64,000 nt of DNA from the NCBI RefSeq assembly GCF_012044895.1, contig NZ_CP050695.1:3502501-3566500 (forward strand), given 5' to 3'. The notes beneath the pieces were generated by a model, which worked only from the letters and a program-made list of their open reading frames with translations, was not told the DNA's origin and made no database searches. The translations under genes and the position numbers were made by a program. The DNA is from Aquisalimonas sp. 2447. Lineage in GTDB: Bacteria; Pseudomonadota; Gammaproteobacteria; Nitrococcales; Aquisalimonadaceae. Shown piece by piece: positions 24,232-32,562 of this stretch. Numbering within the stretch: the stretch's first letter is position 1; each line of letters begins with the position of its first letter.

Positions 24232-24560
24232 CCGCGGCGACGGGAGAAGAGCACGCGGTATGCGCCCTGTGCGGACGTGCCGAGCAGCTCACTCGGCATC
24301 ACCTGGTGCCACGCACCCGGCACCGCAACCGTCGCACGCGCCGGCAGTATCGCCTGGAGGAGCTGCAGAAGGCGGTGACACTGCTCTGCCGGCCCTGCCA
24401 CAACCACGTCCACCGCGTGCTCTCCGAGAAGGACCTGGAGCGGGACTACAACACCCTGGAAGCACTGCGGGGGCACCCGGAGATCGCCCGGTTCGTCGCC
24501 TGGATCGCCGACAAGCCGGTGGGATTCAAGCCCAAGGCGCCGCCACGGCGTTCGTCGTAG
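24228..24560 (+). CDS. HNH-family zinc-binding protein
   Basis: A 110-residue protein with a treble-clef HNH fold: CALCGRAEQLTRHHLVPR (first Cys pair and HH) and LLCRPCHNHVHRVLSEKDL (second Cys pair, then H-N-H-x-H). The spacing is that of HNH nucleases, but such small chromosomal homologues are not known restriction enzymes and the function is unclear. It begins inside the stop codon of the J-domain gene (ATGA), so the two are co-translated. Confidence 0.78.
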   Translation: MTAATGEEHAVCALCGRAEQLTRHHLVPRTRHRNRRTRRQYRLEELQKAVTLLCRPCHNHVHRVLSEKDLERDYNTLEALRGHPEIARFVAWIADKPVGFKPKAPPRRSS

Positions 24561-24681
24561 GCGGTGCATCGAGATGCACCATCAATCGTAGAGCGGACCT
24601 TCAGGTCCGCCGATCGGGCTTCGGTTACGCCGCCTTGGCCGGCATATCTCGTGACGGCGGATCTGAAGATCCGCCCTACGG
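24557..24681. repeat. Composite REP-like element after the HNH gene
   Basis: Three palindromic units: GTAGGCGGTGCATCGAGATG (from 24557), GTAGAGCGGACCTTCAGGTC (from 24588) and an inverted copy at 24658-24681 ending GATCCGCCCTAC. The interior between the last two carries a CTTGGCCGGCAT-like core shared with the other members. The first unit overlaps the last codons of the HNH gene. Confidence 0.8.
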
Positions 24682-24802
24682 CGACGGCTGATCGACCCTG
24701 TAGGGCGCGTCATGGTCACAGAACCTGGGCCCCGTGCTCATTTGTCTAAGATGCTGCCGTGCGTCACACTAATGCTTCCGATTCGTGAGTCCGGAGTATC
24801 GC

Positions 24803-25807
24803 ATGAGCCGATTGAAGGATATCCCTGTTGTGGTCAGCGGATCCAAGTTCCGCACCGAACAAGGCTTCAACGCCATCAAGAACGGCGTCAAGCAGCAACG
24901 TGAGGCAGCACCGGTGCCCCGGGGCGAGAAGCCGCCGTGGCTGCGTGCCCGTATTCCCACCGGCAAGGGCTATTCCGAGGTCAAACGCAACGTGCGCGAG
25001 CATCGCCTGAGCACGGTGTGCGAGGAGTCCATGTGCCCCAATATCGGCGAGTGCTGGAACGCCGGTACCGCCACCATCATGCTCATGGGCTCGGTCTGCA
25101 CCCGCGCCTGCCGATTCTGCGCGGTGGACACCGGCAACCCCGGCGGCTGGCTGGACCACGAGGAACCGGCCAACACGGCGGAGTCGGTGCGCCTGATGGG
25201 GCTGAATTACGTGGTCCTCACCTCCGTGGACCGGGACGACCTCCCGGACGGCGGCGCCGAACATTACGCCGAGTGCGTGCGCGCCATTCGCCGCGAGAAC
25301 CCGGACACCGCCGTGGAGGTACTGACGCCGGACTTCGGCGGTCGCAAGGGCGATGTGGAGAAGGTGGTGGATTCCGGCATCTCGGTGTTCGCCCAGAACG
25401 TGGAGACCGTGCGGCGCCTGACTCACCCGGTGCGCGATCCGCGGGCCTCCTATGAGCAGACCCTGGAGGTTCTGGCCCATGCCAAACGCCACCGCCCGGA
25501 CGTGCTCACCAAGACCAGTCTGATGCTGGGCCTGGGGGAGACGGACGAGGAGATCGACGAGACCATGGACGACCTCCGCGCTCACAACGTGGATATCGTC
25601 ACCTTCGGTCAGTACCTGCGGCCCACGGTGAATCACCTGCCGGTGGAGCGCTTCGTCACCCCGGATCAGTTTGCCGAGTACCGGGAGCGGGGTCTGGCCA
25701 AGGGTTTCCTGGAAGTGGTATCGGGGCCGCTGGTCCGCTCCAGCTACCGCGCCGAGCGGGTGCTGGAAAAGAACAACGTCGGCCTCGGGGACAAGGCCTC
25801 GGCGTGA
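24803..25807 (+). CDS. lipA: Lipoyl synthase
   Basis: A 334-residue radical-SAM enzyme that inserts two sulfurs into octanoyl-carrier domains of 2-oxoacid dehydrogenases and GcvH. Two iron-sulfur clusters are bound by the auxiliary set Cys73, Cys78, Cys84 ([12 protein letters not shown]) and the radical-SAM set Cys99, Cys103, Cys106 (CTRACRFC). The C-terminal RSSY that ligates the auxiliary cluster is present ([11 protein letters not shown]). The ATG at 24803 with GGAG is preferred to an in-frame GTG at 24785. lipB is not adjacent. Flanked on both sides by composite repeats. Confidence 0.95.
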   Translation: MSRLKDIPVVVSGSKFRTEQGFNAIKNGVKQQREAAPVPRGEKPPWLRARIPTGKGYSEVKRNVREHRLSTVCEESMCPNIGECWNAGTATIMLMGSVCTRACRFCAVDTGNPGGWLDHEEPANTAESVRLMGLNYVVLTSVDRDDLPDGGAEHYAECVRAIRRENPDTAVEVLTPDFGGRKGDVEKVVDSGISVFAQNVETVRRLTHPVRDPRASYEQTLEVLAHAKRHRPDVLTKTSLMLGLGETDEEIDETMDDLRAHNVDIVTFGQYLRPTVNHLPVERFVTPDQFAEYRERGLAKGFLEVVSGPLVRSSYRAERVLEKNNVGLGDKASA

Positions 25808-25866
25808 ACACTGCCCCTCGGTGCGCGACCGCGTCGCACCGGGGCTGCTCCCGCAACTCGTAGCTT

Positions 25867-26060
25867 GTAGGGTGGACCTTCAGGTCCACCTTCTGCCTAT
25901 CTGCAAGCCAGGGTGTTTCGTCAAAGGCAGCAGCGGTGGACCTGAAGATCCACCCTACGCGTGCTTTCCCGTAGGGTGCATCTTGATGCACCGCAAACCA
26001 CCTCCCACCAACCCGCCTCGGCCGGCATGTCGGGAGAAGGTGCATGAGGATCCACCCTAC
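25867..26060. repeat. Composite REP-like elements between lipA and the PhoH gene
   Basis: Two head-to-tail composites. The first runs from GTAGGGTGGACCTTCAGGTC (25867) to an inverted unit ending at 25958, the second from GTAGGGTGCATCTTGATGCA (25971) to an inverted unit ending at 26060. Interiors carry the core also found at 41211. The stretch 25808-26089 between convergent genes contains nothing else. Confidence 0.85.
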
Positions 26061-26089
26061 GTGGCGTCGTGATCCTCCTTTCGGGCCGG

Positions 26090-27484
26090 TCAGAGCACGT
26101 CCTCGGCCTGCAATGCCAGCCGTGAGCGCTCCACTTCCTTCAGGGTCACGTGGGCGGCGTGGGGCCAGCTGCGGAAGCGCTGCACCAGGTAGGTGAGCCC
26201 GCAGGTGGTCTCGGTGAGATAGGGGCTGTCGATCTGGCGCACGTTGCCGATGCAGATGATCTTGGTGCCGCGGCCGGCGCGAGTGACCAGGCTCTTGATC
26301 TGTTTGGGCGAGAGATTCTGGGCTTCGTCGATGATCAGGAATGTGTCGTTGAACGTGCGACCGCGCATGAATACCGGCGAGCGGAACAGGATCCGGCCGG
26401 CGAGCATGTCCTTACCGGCGGCGGCGGTCCAGCTGTCCTCGGCGCGCAGGAGTTCCTCGAGGTTATCCTGAATGCCGCCCATCCAGGGCGCCATCTTCTC
26501 TTCCTCGGTACCGGGCAGGAAGCCGATATCCTCCCCCATGGGCACCGCTTCCCGGGTGACGATGATGCGCTCGAAACGGCGGTCCTCGTAGACCTGGTGC
26601 AGGCCGGCGGCCAGCGCCATATAGGTCTTGCCGGTGCCGGCCTGGCCGGCGATGGTGACCAGATCAATGGTGGGATCCAGCAGGATGTTCAGGGCGAAGT
26701 TCTGGCGGGTGTTGCGCCCGGTGACACCCCAGACCCCGCCGCGATCGCCGCGGTGGTTGCGGCACACTTCCAGCAGCGCAGAGCTGCCGTCATTGTCGCG
26801 GACGATGGCCTCGAAGCCGCTGTCCTCGTTCTCGCAGATCAGTAGCCCCGGATGCCACGCCGCCACGCCGGGCCCCGAGACGCGGTAGTAGGTCTTTCCG
26901 TCCTCTTTCCAGGAGGCGACGTCGGCATCCAGTTCATCCCAGAGCCCAGGACCACCGACGTGAAGGCCGCTGATCATGGCATCGATGTCGTCCAGAACCT
27001 GGTCGTTGCGGTAGTCCTCGACGCGGATACCCAGGGCGGTGGCCTTGACACGCAGATTCACGTCCTTGCTTACCAGCACCACGGCATCCTCGGTGCGGGT
27101 GCGCTGCGCCTCCCGCACCTCGGCGATGATGCGGTTGTCCGCGGAGCTGTCGTCCAGCCCCGGGAGCGCCTGCCCGGATGGCGGCATGAAGAAGAACAGC
27201 CGTCCCCGCGGCGCATCCGGGTCGGCGGAATCGCCCACGGGAATGCCGTTGGCCACGGCGTCCTGCTCCACCCGATCCAGCAGCGCACCGAGGTTACGGG
27301 TGGCCTGGCGTGCGCTCCGGGAGATGTCCGTGGTGCCGGTCTTGAGCCGGTCCAGTTCCTCCAGCACAGCCATCGGAATGATGACGCTGTGTTCCTTGAA
27401 CTTGTACAACGCGCCCGGGTCGTGGATCAGCACGTTGGTGTCCAGCACGTACGCTCGCCGCCCGGTCATGTCGATGTCGGCCAT
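26090..27484 (-). CDS. PIN-PhoH fusion ATPase (PhoH2/YlaK type)
   Basis: A 464-residue protein joining an N-terminal PIN ribonuclease domain to a PhoH ATPase. PIN acidic residues: Asp15 (VLDTNVLIHD), Glu42-43 (LEELD), Asp116 (ADNRI) and Asp141 (SKDVNLR). ATPase: Walker A AGQAGTGKT (280-287) and Walker B FLIIDEAQNLSPKQ. Such proteins act as RNA helicase/RNases in other bacteria, sometimes with a small antitoxin; none is visible here. The ATG at 27484 has AGGAGG. A 14-bp palindrome lies 15 bp upstream. Converges with lipA. Confidence 0.92.
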   Translation of the reverse strand: MADIDMTGRRAYVLDTNVLIHDPGALYKFKEHSVIIPMAVLEELDRLKTGTTDISRSARQATRNLGALLDRVEQDAVANGIPVGDSADPDAPRGRLFFFMPPSGQALPGLDDSSADNRIIAEVREAQRTRTEDAVVLVSKDVNLRVKATALGIRVEDYRNDQVLDDIDAMISGLHVGGPGLWDELDADVASWKEDGKTYYRVSGPGVAAWHPGLLICENEDSGFEAIVRDNDGSSALLEVCRNHRGDRGGVWGVTGRNTRQNFALNILLDPTIDLVTIAGQAGTGKTYMALAAGLHQVYEDRRFERIIVTREAVPMGEDIGFLPGTEEEKMAPWMGGIQDNLEELLRAEDSWTAAAGKDMLAGRILFRSPVFMRGRTFNDTFLIIDEAQNLSPKQIKSLVTRAGRGTKIICIGNVRQIDSPYLTETTCGLTYLVQRFRSWPHAAHVTLKEVERSRLALQAEDVL

Positions 27485-27498
27485 CCTGCCTCCTCGCG

Positions 27499-27512
27499 GT
27501 CACCATGGTGAC
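27499..27512. promoter_or_regulatory. 14-bp palindrome upstream of the PIN-PhoH gene
   Basis: GTCACCATGGTGAC is a perfect palindrome 15 bp before the start codon and just downstream of a -10-like TAGTAT on the minus strand. It could be an operator; no binding protein is suggested by the window. Confidence 0.35.
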
Positions 27513-27606
27513 GATACTACCAACCGGGGAACGCTTTGTGACGCACGCCAGGGCGTCCGATACATGGTTGGAGCGCCGCCGTGGCGACAATGGTCCGACG
27601 ACTCCC

Positions 27607-28185
27607 TTAAGGACCGGACAGAAGGTCCCGTCGCAGGCTGTCCGACAGGGCGTTGTCACCGAGCCAGATCCCCAGGTAGGCGCGGGCGAAATCAGCGCCA
27701 TTCACGCTGCCCTGCAGTTCACCGTTGAAATACAGGCGCGACTCTTCACCGTCCGGGCGATACTCGTAGACGTATTGATCGCCGTCGCCGACGTCCTGGT
27801 ACAGCGCGTTGAAGCTGTCGAAGCGGTCGGCGAGTTCCGCCATTTCGTCCTCGTTGAACTGCTCGTCCAGCACCACCCGCGTGGCCTCGCGGATGTCGTC
27901 GGCACCCACATCGCGCAGGTAGGTGATCGCCAGTCGCCGTGGAACGTCACTCGCCAGCAGGTCCTCGGGCGCGGTATCTTCCGGACCGTACATGGCCGCG
28001 ACGTAGACGCGGAAAATGCGGGCGTAGCGGGCCACGCCGTGACCGAAGAGCACCACGGGCGCGCCGTCCACCTCCGCCTGACGCGGAATGTCGACACCCT
28101 GGGAACGCACCGTGTCCCCTTGAACCGGCGCAGTGGACAGAAACAGCGAAGCGGCGACCGCGACGGCCAGGAACAGAGGTTTCAT
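27607..28185 (-). CDS. Exported chalcone isomerase-like protein
   Basis: A 192-residue protein with a signal peptide (MKPLFLAVAVAASLFLST) and a chalcone-isomerase-like domain: LFGHGVARYARIFRVYVAAM, a middle RRLAITYLRDVGADDIREA, and the characteristic end DFARAYLGIWLGDNALSDSL. Bacterial members are periplasmic, probably bind fatty acids and are not true flavonoid enzymes. The ATG at 28185 has GGGAG. The promoter carries an 11-bp direct repeat like that of the amine oxidase operon, suggesting co-regulation with lipid modification. Confidence 0.83.
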   Translation of the reverse strand: MKPLFLAVAVAASLFLSTAPVQGDTVRSQGVDIPRQAEVDGAPVVLFGHGVARYARIFRVYVAAMYGPEDTAPEDLLASDVPRRLAITYLRDVGADDIREATRVVLDEQFNEDEMAELADRFDSFNALYQDVGDGDQYVYEYRPDGEESRLYFNGELQGSVNGADFARAYLGIWLGDNALSDSLRRDLLSGP

Positions 28186-28237
28186 GAACAGGGTCTCCCG
28201 GGAGCGAACAGCAGTTGGTGGAGCGTCAGACAACACA

Positions 28238-28259
28238 CTAATTATACAACCAACGTACA
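28238..28259 (-). promoter_or_regulatory. Promoter and 11-bp direct repeat of the chalcone-isomerase-like gene
   Basis: On the minus strand TGTACG (28259-28254) and TGTATA (28248-28243) repeat at exactly 11 bp; the second overlaps a perfect -10, TATAAT (28246-28241). No strong -35 is seen. The arrangement parallels 2454-2470, where the repeat also overlaps the -10. Confidence 0.5.
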
Positions 28260-28349
28260 CACCCTTTACTACGAAAACACTGAACGGTTCCTGACGTTTG
28301 ACCGGGAACCCGCGCTCCGGAAGGGTGGTCTTGAGGGAATGGGGAGAGC

Positions 28350-29129
28350 ATTAAATCCGGATCGGCAAGAGACATCACGAGCACAGTCCGGCATCACCAG
28401 CTGCCTGCCAACCGCCAGGGGCGCGATCTGATCGTAGGTGACCTCCATGGTTGCCGTGCGGTGCTGGAGCGCGCGCTGGATGCACTGGGATTCGACCCGG
28501 TCAATGACCGGGTGCTGTCCGTGGGTGACCTCATCGACCGGGGCCCTGAATCCGCGGATTGCCTCGCGCTGCTGGAGGCCCCCTGGTTTCATGCGGTAAT
28601 GGGTAATCACGAGGACATGATGCTCCGCCGTCTCGCCGGTGACCCCGGCGCAGCAGCGCTGCATCTGGAAAACGGCGGCGAGTGGCTGCACGGGCGGCGG
28701 CATCCGGAGGAGGAGCCCCGGCTGGCGGCTAACGTCGAAGCGGCGGCAAAGCTGCCCCACCTGATCACCGTTGGCGGTGGCAACGGCGAGTGCTATCACG
28801 TGGTGCACGCGGAACTGCCTACCGGCGCCGCAACGGTGGTCACGGACTCGGAACTTGAAGCGGGCATCGACATGGACCCGGCGCACCTGCTCTGGACGCG
28901 GAAACTCATGCTCGGCGGCGGCGAGGGCGTGCCGGAACGTGCGCCGGGACTGTCCACCACGTACTGTGGACACACGCCGCATCCGCAGGTCCGGCGCCGG
29001 CGATCCCATGTCTGTCTGGATACAGGGGCGGTTTTCGCCTGTCTGACCGGTGACGAAACGGCCGGTGCGCTGACCATGGTGGAACGGCAGTACGGCAGGG
29101 AAATGGCGCTCCATCGCTTTGCGCCGTGA
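28350..29129 (+). CDS. PrpA/lambda-type metallophosphoesterase (start uncertain)
   Basis: A calcineurin-like serine/threonine phosphatase. Metal-binding motifs: VGDLHGC (upstream of the first GTG), SVGDLIDRGPES, VMGNHEDMM, and C-terminal YCGHTPHPQ and CLDTGAVF, matching lambda phosphatase and PrpA. The catalytic GDLHG lies before any in-frame ATG, GTG or TTG, since the frame is closed by a stop at 28332. The only well-placed initiator is ATT at 28350 with GGGGAG five bases upstream; otherwise a one-base frameshift has separated the ATG at 28339 from the body. The first GTG (28461) would delete the active site. Stops just before the propeller gene. Confidence 0.65.
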   Translation: MKSGSARDITSTVRHHQLPANRQGRDLIVGDLHGCRAVLERALDALGFDPVNDRVLSVGDLIDRGPESADCLALLEAPWFHAVMGNHEDMMLRRLAGDPGAAALHLENGGEWLHGRRHPEEEPRLAANVEAAAKLPHLITVGGGNGECYHVVHAELPTGAATVVTDSELEAGIDMDPAHLLWTRKLMLGGGEGVPERAPGLSTTYCGHTPHPQVRRRRSHVCLDTGAVFACLTGDETAGALTMVERQYGREMALHRFAP

Positions 29130-29153
29130 AGGAACCGCGCACGGAGGACGCGC

Positions 29154-30404
29154 ATGAACATTCGCCACATTACCGCGGCCATCCTTGTTGCGGCCCTCTG
29201 GCAGGTCCCTCAGCTCGCGATGGCAGCACCGGAGGAGGCCTGCAAACAAGAGACCGGCATGCCGGTGGTGCCGGGGGGGTTCTGCGCCCGTCTGGTGGCG
29301 GTGGACCTTGGTCCCATGGGCCACATGGACGTCACCGACGATGGCGACCTCTACGTTGCCATTCAGAATACGCCGGACGGGCCCGGAGGAATCGCCGGCC
29401 TGCGCGATACGGACGGTGATGGCTGGTTCGACGAGCAGGTCCGCTTCGGTGAACGCGGCGGCGTCGGCCTGGCGATCCAGGGCGACCGGCTGTTCCTTGC
29501 AGAGCCGGGGCGGGTACTCAGCTCACCACTGCACGAGGGGCGCCTGGGGCCGCGGGACAGCCCGCGGGTCATCGCCCACGGCTTTCCCGACACCGACGCC
29601 CCGCGCTCGCTGGTGGTCCACGAGGACGGTGTCTTCGTCAGCGTGGCCACGGCCAGGGAATCATGCCCTCCGGACGAGCAGGCCACCGCCACGGCAGCAC
29701 CGTGCAGGGAGCGCGACCGTGCCGCCGGAATCTGGTTTTTCCAGCGTGATGAGGCCGGCCAGAGCCAGGAGGACGCCGAACACTATGCCGCCGGCCTGCG
29801 GGATGCCACCGGCATGAGCTGGAACCCGCGTGAGGAGCAGTTGTATGCGCTGGGACAGGCACCCGGCCCGCTGACCCGCCGAGTCGATGACCAGGCACCC
29901 ATGGCAGACCGGCTGCCACAGGTTGCCGACGAACTGCTGCGCATCGGCGCGGCAAGTGACTTCGGCTGGCCCTACTGCTACTACGACGCCGCCAGGCACC
30001 GCCGCCTGGAAACCCCCGACTACGAGCGCGACGGGAAGCCGGGCAACGGTTGCAAGCTGTTCCGGGCGCCGGAAATGACGTTCCCCGGGGCGCGGGCACC
30101 AACGGACCTGCTCTTCTACAGCGGCCACCAGTTCCCTGAACACTATCGGCAGTCGGCCTTTGCCGCCTTCGCCGGCGATACCGATACACCGCCCGTGGTC
30201 ACTGCCCTGTCACTGGACGACGAGGGTCGGTTAACCGGCGAACGCAGCGTGTTCGTTGAGGGCCTGCCAGCAGGGCCGGCACCCCGGGGGCGGGCTATCA
30301 TCTCCCTGGCGCAGAGCCCGGATGGCAGCCTCTACCTGGGGGATTCCCGCCACGGCAGCATCTGGCGGATCGACTATGTCGGCGAGCCGGACGAAGAGCA
30401 ATAG
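29154..30404 (+). CDS. Exported sorbosone/glucose dehydrogenase-like beta-propeller protein
   Basis: A 416-residue periplasmic protein: signal peptide (ITAAILVAALWQVPQLAMA), then a six-bladed propeller of the PQQ-dependent aldose sugar (soluble glucose/L-sorbosone) dehydrogenase family. Seen: MGHMDVTDDGDLYVAIQN, GLRDTDGDGWFDEQVRFGER, HGFPDTDAPRSLVVHEDG, ASDFGWPYCYYD and the closing SPDGSLYLGDSRHGSIWRI. Four cysteines between residues 30 and 180 suggest disulfides. Catalytic residues could not be verified, and many relatives have no proven enzymatic role. Starts 24 bp after the metallophosphatase. Confidence 0.8.
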   Translation: MNIRHITAAILVAALWQVPQLAMAAPEEACKQETGMPVVPGGFCARLVAVDLGPMGHMDVTDDGDLYVAIQNTPDGPGGIAGLRDTDGDGWFDEQVRFGERGGVGLAIQGDRLFLAEPGRVLSSPLHEGRLGPRDSPRVIAHGFPDTDAPRSLVVHEDGVFVSVATARESCPPDEQATATAAPCRERDRAAGIWFFQRDEAGQSQEDAEHYAAGLRDATGMSWNPREEQLYALGQAPGPLTRRVDDQAPMADRLPQVADELLRIGAASDFGWPYCYYDAARHRRLETPDYERDGKPGNGCKLFRAPEMTFPGARAPTDLLFYSGHQFPEHYRQSAFAAFAGDTDTPPVVTALSLDDEGRLTGERSVFVEGLPAGPAPRGRAIISLAQSPDGSLYLGDSRHGSIWRIDYVGEPDEEQ

Positions 30405-30442
30405 GACCGGGAAGCGCTGAACCACCCCCGGCGCCGGGTCGA

Positions 30443-31213
30443 TCAGCCGCCGATGGAGCGCAACTTCGGCGCGGACTTGATCTCCTTGAGTGTGGCGGTG
30501 TAGTTCTCCCGCTCCACGTGCTCCTGCTTCACCACCACCGGAATGTACTCCAGCTCCGGGGCAAACCACATGGTGGTGGTGCGCCTCTCCGAACCGCCAA
30601 CGCGCTGAACCTTGACCGTGTCAAAGGCTCCGGCGTCGGTCTCGATACGTTCATTACCGGCGACCTCGAAACGGTACACTTCCCGCTCGCCGTCGCCTTC
30701 CACCACGGTAAATTCCATCTCCGTCTCGCCGGCGCGCACCGCCATTGCCAGGCGTAGCTGCGACAGCAGCTCGTCCATCACCTCGCCCTCGATATCGTCT
30801 TGCCACTCGTCGTCGCCGCGGCTATTGACACGCCCGGTGGCGGGATTGAAGAACAGGCGAACGTATTCGTCATTGTCGCCGCGGGCGCGCTGGCGATAGG
30901 AGTAGTCCCTGGGGTAAATGCCGTCGGCATCCAGACGGAAGCGGGTGAATTCCTCGATGCGGCCGCGCAGGAGCAGATCGGCGAAGCCCACGGTTCGCCC
31001 CTCGGAGCTGAACCGGCAGAGGCCGTCATCCTGGCACCGCAGTGTGCGCGTGAGCTCCGCACCCCGGAGATTGTTGCGCCGGAGTTCGTAGACGGCGCTG
31101 AACTCCGGGATCTCCGGGGCCGCCCGCGCCTCGTCGGCGCCGTCGCCGCCGGCGAAGGCCGGCGCACCCGCAAACGCCACGAGAATCGTCCCCAGCAGCA
31201 ATTGTCTCAACAT
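30443..31213 (-). CDS. DUF3108 periplasmic protein
   Basis: A 256-residue protein with a signal peptide (LRQLLLGTILVAFAGAPAFA) and a DUF3108 beta-rich domain: FSAVYELRRNNLRGAELTR, PRDYSYRQRARGDNDEYVRL, AGAFDTVKVQRVGGSERRTT, and MWFAPELEYIPVVVKQEH. The family is found in proteobacterial envelopes, probably at the outer-membrane side; the function is unknown. The ATG at 31213 has GGAG. The chromosomal neighbour on the same strand is the YajG-like lipoprotein. Confidence 0.83.
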   Translation of the reverse strand: MLRQLLLGTILVAFAGAPAFAGGDGADEARAAPEIPEFSAVYELRRNNLRGAELTRTLRCQDDGLCRFSSEGRTVGFADLLLRGRIEEFTRFRLDADGIYPRDYSYRQRARGDNDEYVRLFFNPATGRVNSRGDDEWQDDIEGEVMDELLSQLRLAMAVRAGETEMEFTVVEGDGEREVYRFEVAGNERIETDAGAFDTVKVQRVGGSERRTTTMWFAPELEYIPVVVKQEHVERENYTATLKEIKSAPKLRSIGG

Positions 31214-31306
31214 CCGTGACTCCTGAATCCTGCCCATGCCGCTGACCGCCCGGTCAGCATGCATTTGGACGTCAGTGCGCACGCACAGTTCCGTTCCGCC
31301 CCATAT

Positions 31307-31882
31307 TCAGTCCGCCGCGAGGAACTCCAGCAGCTCCTCGTTCAGCAGCCGCCCCAGGGTCCGGCTCAGGGCGGCGTCCAGATAGGCCTGATTGTCGTCG
31401 GCGTCCGGGCGATGGCTGACCCGATCCGAATCGCGTGCCCGCGCCTGCCCGCTCAATCGACTCTCGCCGCGATGTCCCTCGGAGCGCAGCTCGATCCGGG
31501 TGGACACATCCCGCGAGAGCCCGGCAGAGACCCGGTGCTCCAGGTCCAGGACCCGGACCTCCAGGCGTCGCTCGGCATCGGCGTCCCAGCCGGCGACGGC
31601 AAAACCACTGGCCCGCAGGCCCTCTTCCACGGCCTGGCGCACCACCTCCTCCACCTGGACGGCGCCGACCAGATCCGCATGCTCGCCGTCGCGGTTCTCG
31701 AGCTGCCCCAGGCGGGCATGCTCACGCTCGTCCACCACCCGCAGCGCCACCGTGTGGCCATCACCGATGGTGCGCTCGTCCATCTGCGCATCCGGGGCGA
31801 GGCGGAGCTGTTGGCTGGTCTGGGCACAGCCGGCGAGCAGCAGCACCATCAGCGCCGCTACCATCGTGCGAACCGGTGTCAT
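31307..31882 (-). CDS. YajG-family lipoprotein
   Basis: A 191-residue lipoprotein: the signal MTPVRTMVAALMVLLLAGC with an LAGC lipobox, then a domain like YajG (SQQLRLAPDAQMD, VALRVVDEREHARLGQLENR, VEEVVRQAVEEGLRASGFAV, LEVRVLDLEH). Likely anchored to the outer membrane. The ATG at 31882 has GGAGGA seven bases upstream. Divergent from the shikimate-kinase-like gene across 80 bp. The role of the family is unknown. Confidence 0.82.
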   Translation of the reverse strand: MTPVRTMVAALMVLLLAGCAQTSQQLRLAPDAQMDERTIGDGHTVALRVVDEREHARLGQLENRDGEHADLVGAVQVEEVVRQAVEEGLRASGFAVAGWDADAERRLEVRVLDLEHRVSAGLSRDVSTRIELRSEGHRGESRLSGQARARDSDRVSHRPDADDNQAYLDAALSRTLGRLLNEELLEFLAAD

Positions 31883-31963
31883 CGCAAGTCCTCCGCGTTG
31901 GTGTCGTACGTGATCGCACCGTATATCATAGCGCCAGGGCAAACCAGTTCCCCGGGGAGGCGC

Positions 31964-32494
31964 ATGGCGGACCGCGGCAATCTCGTTCTCATCGGCATGC
32001 CGGGCAGCGGCAAGAGCACCATCGGGCGCCTGCTTGCTGACCGGCTGGGACGGCGCTTCGTGGACACCGATGCCCTCGTGGAGGCGAGCCGCAAATGTTC
32101 ACTGCAGACCATCGTGGATGCGGAAGGCCCGGCAGGCGTACTGGCCGCCGAAGAAACCGAGGCCCGGGCACTGGACTGTCGCGATACGGTGATCGCCACC
32201 GGCGGCTCCATGGTCTACAGCGAGCCCGCCATGACGGCCCTGAAACGCCTGGGCAGGATCCTCTGGCTGGACGTCCCCCTGGCTGCGCTACAGCAGCGCG
32301 TGGGCTCGGGTGCCGACCGCGGGCTCGCCATGCGGCCCGACCAGGATCTCTCTGATCTCGCCAGCGAGCGCCTGCCCCTGTACGCACGCCATGCCGACCT
32401 GCGCATCCCCGCGCCGGCCGGTGCATCGCCCGAGGACATTACCGCCGTCATCCTCGCGCAGTTGGCCACTACCGACGACAGCGACCCTGGCTGA
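31964..32494 (+). CDS. Shikimate kinase-like P-loop kinase (substrate site altered)
   Basis: A 176-residue protein with the shikimate kinase fold: Walker A GMPGSGKST (11-19), VDTD with Asp34/Asp36 and the C-terminal ERLPLYARHADL (Arg136). Two signatures differ from AroK: the shikimate-binding Arg of GxFRxxE is Leu60 (GVLAAEE), and GGG is TGGSM (79-83). It may therefore phosphorylate a different small molecule. The ATG at 31964 has GGGGAGG. aroB is not adjacent, unlike the usual aroK context. Confidence 0.75.
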   Translation: MADRGNLVLIGMPGSGKSTIGRLLADRLGRRFVDTDALVEASRKCSLQTIVDAEGPAGVLAAEETEARALDCRDTVIATGGSMVYSEPAMTALKRLGRILWLDVPLAALQQRVGSGADRGLAMRPDQDLSDLASERLPLYARHADLRIPAPAGASPEDITAVILAQLATTDDSDPG

Positions 32495-32562
32495 ACATCT
32501 CTCAACGGTTATCTTGCGCGGAAGTCCTTGACGTCGCTGAACGATTACTCAAGAGTGGCGTT

